The notes under the pieces: model-generated | Told to the model about the DNA's origin: nothing | What the model saw: the letters and a program-made list of their open reading frames with translations, nothing else | Database searches by the model: none | NCBI GenBank assembly: GCA_030647205.1 | Contig: JAUSJO010000008.1 | Coordinates: forward strand, 1 to 64,000 | Reading direction: 5' to 3' | Source: a bacterium | GTDB lineage: Bacteria; Patescibacteria; CPR2; UBA1875; JAJYID01 | DNA length: 64,000 bases | Translations under genes and position numbers: made by a program | Shown here: one piece after another, positions 59,165 through 64,000 of the stretch | Layout of the letters: every line of letters starts with the position of its first letter | How positions within the stretch are numbered: position 1 is the first letter of the stretch

Positions 59165-59965
59165 ATGCCTTCTCATTTTGAGAAAGCAGACCGAGGACTC
59201 AAGGCAAGCGGGGACGAGACTTTGTCAGAAAAGATGTTTTCCGCGATACTGGTACTGGCAATCGTCTACCTTTTCTTCCCTGAAGCGATGCCCTTTAAGT
59301 TCTTCGAACTGTGGGGTATCAGAGGAAATGACGGTCCCATTGACTGGGTCCTGTCATCGTGGCCCATACTTATTTGGGCTATAGCCGCTACCTCTTATTG
59401 TTTCCTGACCAGAAATCGTCAGGATGTCAACGACAGGGCTGAGGAGATGCTTGCAAAAGGCACACTAGTGAGTCTGTTTGCAGGCGTGGTGGAAGAAGTA
59501 TGTTTCCGCTGGATACTGTTTCTGAGCTGTATCGTGGGAGCCATGGTAGGTAATTTTCTCTTCTTTGGCTTCCTGGGCTTCGGTATCGTTGAAGCAGTCC
59601 AGGTCCATATTTTGGGACCGATTGCTGACTTTTTCACCTTCGGTCACCTGAGTATATACTTGGGGAGTCCCACAAACTGGGCGATCGGAGCGGCGATCCT
59701 GTCAGCGAATGCGTTTTTCAGGAATGGCCACAAGTACCTTGGACCTCTGGGTTTCGTGAATAGCTGGTTTATTGGCATGTTCATGTTTATCCTGCTCTTT
59801 AGGTACGGACTGCTTGCCTGTATCCTGGTGCATTTCCTGTACGACTTCCTGATTTTCTCCATTCTCTATATTGATCGTGTTATTGAGAGAAGGTTCGGAC
59901 TGGGCCTCCCGTCCAAGAGAACCGCTCCGGTCAGCTGGCTGGAAGACTTGATGGAAGAGGAGTAA
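59165..59965 (+). CDS. CPBP-family intramembrane protease-like protein
   Basis: The protein is 266 aa; ATG 59165 follows GGAGGTGAG. About six TM segments. Motif 1 EEVCFR (VVEEVCFRWILF) and a later HFLYD stretch (ILVHFLYDFLIF) match the CPBP/Abi (Rce1-like) family; an intermediate H-x-x-x-N-like motif is less clear. Substrate unknown; some members act in bacteriocin immunity. Confidence 0.85.
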   Translation: MPSHFEKADRGLKASGDETLSEKMFSAILVLAIVYLFFPEAMPFKFFELWGIRGNDGPIDWVLSSWPILIWAIAATSYCFLTRNRQDVNDRAEEMLAKGTLVSLFAGVVEEVCFRWILFLSCIVGAMVGNFLFFGFLGFGIVEAVQVHILGPIADFFTFGHLSIYLGSPTNWAIGAAILSANAFFRNGHKYLGPLGFVNSWFIGMFMFILLFRYGLLACILVHFLYDFLIFSILYIDRVIERRFGLGLPSKRTAPVSWLEDLMEEE

Positions 59966-59985
59966 GGTTATTAGATTAGTGTAAA

Positions 59986-60018
59986 GAAAGGGGCTGCATG
60001 TTTTGCGGCCCCTTTTTC
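59986..60018 (+). terminator. Rho-independent terminator
   Basis: GGGGCTGC / GCGGCCCC stem followed by five T. Confidence 0.88.
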
Positions 60019-60020
60019 AA

Positions 60021-60079
60021 TTGAATTTTTACTTTAAATAAAGTATAGTTACTCAAAGAGGGGGTTTCCCTCATTTTTA
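60021..60079 (+). promoter_or_regulatory. Promoter with 5' hairpin leader
   Basis: TTGAAT (60021-60026), 17 bp, TATAGT (60044-60049); GAGGG / CCCTC hairpin (60058-60072) at the predicted transcript start followed by ATTTTTATTT, a terminator-like leader. Confidence 0.6.
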
Positions 60080-60127
60080 TTTGAGAGTACCTTGGACAAT
60101 GTTGACTACTTCCGAGAGAGGAGAGTT

Positions 60128-60463
60128 ATGAGCAGACATTCTCATGTAGAAAAAGGATGGGGAATAGCAGTATCGTACTACTGTGATGGCTGCGGTCATG
60201 AAATCGAGTCTGATAATGGGTATGGTTTCGAATGGCCAGCCATAAAGGTTGAAGGATCGTATTTCTGCTATGGCTGCTTAAAAACTGCTCTCAAACTTGG
60301 TGCTATTGTCGCCAGAGATGAAGAGCACAAGGAAACGATACTCAAAGGGCAGCGTCTGGAGGATTGGGATGAGGGCAACCGGATTATGACCGAAAAGGAT
60401 GGAGAAAGACCATTTTACTTTGCAGACGGTGTGAAAGATCATTTACTACAAACTATCAGTTGA
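60128..60463 (+). CDS. Zinc-ribbon-like hypothetical protein, 111 aa
   Basis: ATG 60128 follows GAGAGGAGAG; the frame opens at 60092 (TTG) without a ribosome site. CDGCGHEIESDNGYGF ... FCYGCLKTALKLG gives a CxxC-CxxC zinc site as in small bacterial zinc-ribbon proteins. Followed by another tiny Cys protein. Confidence 0.72.
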   Translation: MSRHSHVEKGWGIAVSYYCDGCGHEIESDNGYGFEWPAIKVEGSYFCYGCLKTALKLGAIVARDEEHKETILKGQRLEDWDEGNRIMTEKDGERPFYFADGVKDHLLQTIS

Positions 60464-60475
60464 AAGGGGATGATA

Positions 60476-60628
60476 ATGTCAACCAGATGCGAATGCACAC
60501 ACCCGATTCCCGAAGGACGTGGCTACTGTTTCAGGTGCGGTTACCCAATGGGGGTAGAAGCTTCCAAAAGGGCCAAAGCTGACAGAGCGGCGAAGGAAGC
60601 AGAAGAGGAAAGCCAAAAGGCCGGTTAA
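60476..60628 (+). CDS. Very small zinc-ribbon protein, 50 aa
   Basis: ATG 60476 after AAAGGGGA; reads MSTRCECTHPIPEGRGYCFRCG then a helical Ala/Lys/Glu tail. CEC ... CFRC looks like a small zinc ribbon. Ends before a strong terminator. Confidence 0.62.
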   Translation: MSTRCECTHPIPEGRGYCFRCGYPMGVEASKRAKADRAAKEAEEESQKAG

Positions 60629-60659
60629 ACGGTAAGAACAAGGAAGAATGTCAATTTGC

Positions 60660-60696
60660 AAAGCCCCAGGTCGAAAGACCCGGGGCTTTTCTTTTT
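60660..60696 (+). terminator. Rho-independent terminator
   Basis: AAGCCCC-a-GGTC / GACC-c-GGGGCTT stem with TTCTTTTT. Confidence 0.9.
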
Positions 60697-60785
60697 GGGC
60701 AAATAACTATTCTCCGGAAAAGTAGTATCTCAGCTGTCCTTTTTCTTTACGCATGCTATAATTAGCCTATTAAGAAGGATTTTTT

Positions 60786-61622
60786 ATGTATTCACCTGAT
60801 AATTTTTTAAATCTGTTCCAAGGAAAAGATTATAGTACAGAAGAAGAACTAGAAAATGACTTTAAGGGCAAGATAACAGGCTTGTTTAATATCTCTAGCC
60901 AACGTTTGAAATCTCAACATCTGACAACTTCATTCGACAAAAGGCTTAGCAATAAAAGTGATGTTATTATTTGGGGAGAAGATGACCCAGATCTAGCGCT
61001 TGTCATTTTTGAACTTAAAATTGAAAAATCAATCAGACAGTTTAAAAAAGGGAGTTATGAGGATGCAAAGAAGCAACTTCACTTATATTGCCAAGACATG
61101 AGAGCCGCTTATGGTGTCCTTTTGTCTGAAAAGAAATGCTGGATATTTAGATATGACTACAGGGGATCAAAAACAAGTCATACCGAAGTGAAAATATTAC
61201 CATTATTAAACCAGATTGAAAATGAGATGACCGCAAGTGTTTCAGAAGAAGTGGATCTTAGAAGAATGGCAAAGAGGAAAGATGGTATAGAGAAGGGTCT
61301 TCTTGAAAAAAGTGCTCAAATAAGGCTAGAAACAAACAGTAGACTCGGCAAAGAAAGAGAAAGACACAAAAAGTTACTTAAATTTTATACATTTATGGCG
61401 ATGGGTGCTGTCGTAATATTTTTCATAGTAGGAGGTTATTTCTATAAAGGTGCAGCTTGCGATATTAAAGGTAATACTTCTCAAAATGGTGACAAGATAT
61501 ATCATACAAAAGAAAGCCCCTCTTATTCCAAAGTTAAGATTGACCCAAAATATGGCGAAAAAATGTTTTGTTCTGAGAAAGAGGCTGTTAACGCTGGTTT
61601 TAGAAAATGGCAAAGCAAGTAG
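60786..61622 (+). CDS. Membrane-anchored PD-(D/E)xK-like protein with sunset-like domain
   Basis: The protein is 278 aa. The N-terminal domain carries D59 and E76-L-K78 in the order of a PD-(D/E)xK nuclease core (SDVIIWGED ... VIFELK). A charged coiled coil (150-200) precedes a TM at about 202-222. The C-terminal CDIKGNTSQNGDKIYH ... KYGEKMFCSEKEAVNAGFRKW matches the small sunset-type domain found at the end of secreted nucleases. With the N-terminus inside, the nuclease would be cytoplasmic. Extended -10 TGCTATAAT at 60754. Confidence 0.72.
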   Translation: MYSPDNFLNLFQGKDYSTEEELENDFKGKITGLFNISSQRLKSQHLTTSFDKRLSNKSDVIIWGEDDPDLALVIFELKIEKSIRQFKKGSYEDAKKQLHLYCQDMRAAYGVLLSEKKCWIFRYDYRGSKTSHTEVKILPLLNQIENEMTASVSEEVDLRRMAKRKDGIEKGLLEKSAQIRLETNSRLGKERERHKKLLKFYTFMAMGAVVIFFIVGGYFYKGAACDIKGNTSQNGDKIYHTKESPSYSKVKIDPKYGEKMFCSEKEAVNAGFRKWQSK

Positions 61623-61651
61623 CAGCTCATCTGTCTTTTTTCTTACCCTTG

Positions 61652-61660
61652 TGCTAAAAT
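61652..61660 (+). promoter_or_regulatory. Near-leaderless extended -10
   Basis: TGCTAAAAT, nine bases before the ATG at 61670. Confidence 0.5.
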
Positions 61661-61669
61661 AAGGGCATT

Positions 61670-63769
61670 ATGGACGCAAACAAGTCAGACATTAAAGATT
61701 TTATATATACCCCGGGTAGGTTTTTTAAAATTCCTGATTTCCAAAGACCGTATTCTTGGGATAAGGTGAATGTCTTAAACTTCCTAGAAGACTTGAAGCA
61801 AGCAGTCAAGACAAACCAGAAGCATTTTTTCGGTAGTGTAGTATACGTGAACGAAGGGGACGAAAATAGCACGATTATAGATGGTCAGCAAAGAGTGACA
61901 ACAGTCGTTTTAATGCTTACTGCAATTTACCATATTTTATTGGATAATCCCGAAAAAAGCACGATGCATTCAGATGAGATCCTTGAAAACTATCTTTTTA
62001 ACAAAAAAGATTATTATAAAGAGAAAAACCGGATCAAACTAAGAACTGTTACTACTGACGATGAAATCTATAAACAAATATTTGAACGGGCCAACATTAG
62101 TAGTAACTGCAGGGAAAGTAAACTCTATAGATCATATGAAATATTTTACGAGCACTTTAAGGGCCAACAAAGTTTGGAAGATTATGTCAAAGGCCTTGCT
62201 TGCTTCCAAATAGTAAAGATTTTTCTGGACTCTACCGATGACAATCCACAGAAAGTTTTTGAAAGCATCAACTCAACCGGGAAGCCCCTAACCGATGGTG
62301 ACAAGATCCGAAACTTTGCGTTGATGCTCAACAATAGCGAGGCCAGAGAAATGGTGTTGAACAAATATTGGAAACTCATAGAGTCTGAGCTAACCGAAAT
62401 AAATAAGGATTATATCTCAGATTTCTTTAAATACCTATTAACGGCAAAACTACAAAGAGACGTAAAAATTGATCAGGTTTATCCAGAGTTTAAAAAACTG
62501 TTTTATTCAAAAATCGATGACCGTCAAGACGATAAAGATAAACTGGAAGAATTCTACGGTGATATTCTTAATAACTTAGATTATTATAGCTTCTTAAAAT
62601 TCAATAAAGACGAGGATAACGACTATAAACTAGTTAGTGATAAAGGGTTCAGGCTCAACTACCTTAAAGTAGAAACTCATTTCCCGTTTTTGATGAGCGT
62701 ACTTGCGGAATATAAATCAAAAAAGATCGATGATGAAACACTGGTTAGAATTTTTGATATTCTGGAAAGTTTTCTTGCCAGGAGAATCATTTGTAATATT
62801 TACTCAACTGGTTTAAATAAGTTTTTTGCCGTTTTGCACAGAGAGATTGCCACCTATCAATCAGAATATCCTGGTAGCAACTATGCAGATGTTTTTGCGT
62901 ATATTTTGGCTAACAAAACTGGTGATTTAAGGTTCCCAAAGCATCTCGAGATAGAGGACAACTTAGAAAACAACGAATTTTATACACAAAAAGGCATATA
63001 TGTTAGATATATCCTAAGTTCAGTTGATGACAGTTCAAAGGAATCAAAGATTTTGAGACAAATCTCGGAAGGAACTCTGCCTCTCACGATTGAGCATATA
63101 ATGCCGCAGACACTTAACAACGCTTGGAAAAAAGAGTTGGGACCAACCTATGATCAGATACATGATAAGTATTTGCATACTTTGCCAAACCTTACTTTGA
63201 CGGGATATAACTCAAAATATTCCAACAACTCATTTAAAGACAAGAAGACAATTGAAAATGGTTTTATGGATAGCCCACTAGTTATAAACCAGTTCATTAA
63301 AAAACTCGATATTTGGGATCTAAAGGCACTACAAAAAAGAACAAAGTGGTGGCTCAAGCAGATTGATAAGGTTTGGCCAGTCCCAGAAACCAAGTTCGCT
63401 CCAAAGATTCAAGAGACAGAAATAATTTTTGCCGAGGATGATCTCATGGGAGCAAAGATTAAAGCGATAAAGATTTTTGGGGAAACATATGACTGCAAAA
63501 ACTGGATAGCTGCATACAAGTTAATACTAGAAAAGTTATTCGAAAACGAGCCAGAAATCTTCAACTGTGTTGTCTCGGACGAGTTTTTACCTAGATATAT
63601 AAAAACTACAGAAGATGATTTACTAGAACCGAGGGAAATTACTGGAACACCATACTATTTTGAGGCTAGTTTAAATAATAACTACAAAAGAGATGTAGTC
63701 GCTGCATTGCTAGAATATGCAGAGATTAGTCCATCGGAAATAACGGTACTGTTGGATGAGAAAGCTTAA
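61670..63769 (+). CDS. GmrSD-like DUF262/DUF1524 protein
   Basis: The protein is 699 aa. DUF262 motifs: IPDFQRPYSWDKVNVLNFLEDL and IIDGQQRVTT (D71 in DGQQR), the ParB-like NTP-binding part of GmrS. DUF1524 motifs: TIEHIMPQTLNNAW with H476, and LPNLTLTGYNSKYSNNSFKDK, the HNH-like nuclease of GmrD. A further ~120 residue C-terminal domain (KAIKIFGETYDCKNWIAAYKLILEKLF) resembles a DNA-recognition tail. Type IV restriction of modified DNA is the known role of the family. Confidence 0.9.
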   Translation: MDANKSDIKDFIYTPGRFFKIPDFQRPYSWDKVNVLNFLEDLKQAVKTNQKHFFGSVVYVNEGDENSTIIDGQQRVTTVVLMLTAIYHILLDNPEKSTMHSDEILENYLFNKKDYYKEKNRIKLRTVTTDDEIYKQIFERANISSNCRESKLYRSYEIFYEHFKGQQSLEDYVKGLACFQIVKIFLDSTDDNPQKVFESINSTGKPLTDGDKIRNFALMLNNSEAREMVLNKYWKLIESELTEINKDYISDFFKYLLTAKLQRDVKIDQVYPEFKKLFYSKIDDRQDDKDKLEEFYGDILNNLDYYSFLKFNKDEDNDYKLVSDKGFRLNYLKVETHFPFLMSVLAEYKSKKIDDETLVRIFDILESFLARRIICNIYSTGLNKFFAVLHREIATYQSEYPGSNYADVFAYILANKTGDLRFPKHLEIEDNLENNEFYTQKGIYVRYILSSVDDSSKESKILRQISEGTLPLTIEHIMPQTLNNAWKKELGPTYDQIHDKYLHTLPNLTLTGYNSKYSNNSFKDKKTIENGFMDSPLVINQFIKKLDIWDLKALQKRTKWWLKQIDKVWPVPETKFAPKIQETEIIFAEDDLMGAKIKAIKIFGETYDCKNWIAAYKLILEKLFENEPEIFNCVVSDEFLPRYIKTTEDDLLEPREITGTPYYFEASLNNNYKRDVVAALLEYAEISPSEITVLLDEKA

Positions 63770-63780
63770 TAAATAAAACT

Positions 63781-64000
63781 ATGGCAAGAAAACTATACGA
63801 TCCGAAATCAAAAGAACAGTTTAAAATCAGCCGTACAGGTATAGAGAACTATATCCGTTGTCCGAGGTGTTTTTATATGAACCAGCGTCTTGGTATAGGT
63901 CAGCCGGGCGGATATCCTTTCACTTTAAACTCCGCCGTAGATCATCTTTTGAAAAAGGAGTTCGACATTCACAGAGCTGGCGCTACCACGCATCCTTTGA
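63781..64000 (+). CDS. PD-(D/E)xK nuclease-family protein (3' end outside window)
   Basis: Starts ATG 63781, 11 bp after the GmrSD-like gene. Visible residues include FKISRTGIENYIRCPRCFYMNQRLG and PFTLNSAVDHLLKKEFDIHR. The S-x-T/S-x-I-x-x-Y-x-x-C-P-x-x-F/Y motif is the usual N-terminus of Cas4/RecB-like nucleases. The catalytic core lies beyond the window, so activity cannot be judged. Confidence 0.7.
   Translation, partial: MARKLYDPKSKEQFKISRTGIENYIRCPRCFYMNQRLGIGQPGGYPFTLNSAVDHLLKKEFDIHRAGATTHPL

Noticed and set aside
1..64000. Genetic code 25 (TGA as glycine)
   Set aside because: TGA ends several genes at family-consistent positions and is absent within core genes.
1..64000. tRNA or rRNA genes
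   Set aside because: No cloverleaf with a T-loop GTTCRA motif or rRNA-like stretch was recognised in intergenic gaps.

Overview
The window looks like a chromosome segment of a Candidate Phyla Radiation (Patescibacteria) bacterium. The supporting signs are a compact, moderately AT-rich layout, many orphan small genes, a sparse metabolic repertoire, a class II (B12-dependent) ribonucleotide reductase with a corrinoid adenosyltransferase, and a bacterial core set (bS21, YbeY, Adk, Map, FtsA/FtsZ, RodA, bL21, ParA/ParB, LepB). TGA is an ordinary stop (for example 3893-3895), so the recoded code 25 of Gracilibacteria/Absconditabacteria does not apply. A finer placement is not possible from sequence reading alone.

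Region 1 (1-15073, plus strand): a tightly packed tandem array of eleven paralogous genes of unknown function. Ten show a near-identical N-terminal helical module; the first is cut by the window edge. Nine carry a C-terminal domain with an invariant GWAL motif, and two carry a seven-bladed WD40-like propeller instead. Embedded in the array are a large protein joining an HExxH metallopeptidase-like region to a VWA domain with a complete MIDAS, and a MoxR-type AAA+ ATPase. This is the best candidate for an undescribed protein system here.

Region 2 (15130-17321, minus strand): six consecutive units without credible protein genes. Each has a TTGAC[AG]-16/17-TATAAT-like promoter, a conserved 5' stem-loop whose outer stem changes by compensatory substitutions, a divergent but strongly self-complementary body, and a 3' GC hairpin, usually followed by a U-tract. 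I read this as an array of six structured ncRNAs of about 270-360 nt. The hairpin loops are mostly self-complementary, as in kissing-loop dimerisation elements.

Region 3 (17.3-24.3 kb): core genes rpsU, yqeY-like, ybeY, adk, map, ftsA, an unknown gene and ftsZ, followed by a convergent minus-strand cluster of three small unknown genes (24.3-25.4 kb).

Region 4 (25.7-30.4 kb): a nucleotide-reduction and cobalamin operon: nrdR (with two NrdR boxes at its promoter), class II RNR, corrinoid adenosyltransferase, a secreted DUF4430-like protein and a DUF6580-like membrane protein, ended by a terminator.

Region 5 (30.4-52.1 kb): solitary argB, small membrane proteins, Nudix, a protein with an SSB-like tail, an IleRS with a swapped HIGH motif, rodA, a shortened EPSP-synthase-like protein, rplU, a P-loop/CYTH fusion, parA-parB, lepB, an LCP protein, an HtrA protease, a two-CW protein, a DUF192 protein and a DJ-1-like protein lacking its cysteine.

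Region 6 (52.1-60.7 kb): a Rieske/FAD oxidoreductase, an ATL-like protein, TspO, AlkD, a CPBP protease and many small zinc-ribbon or membrane orphans, each set off by its own hairpin terminator.

Region 7 (60.8-64.0 kb): a membrane-anchored PD-(D/E)xK protein with a sunset-like domain, a GmrSD-like DUF262/DUF1524 protein, and the start of a third nuclease-like gene cut by the window end; possibly a small defence cluster.

Three intergenic stretches (19.9, 31.3 and 33.3 kb) carry a related dispersed repeat.
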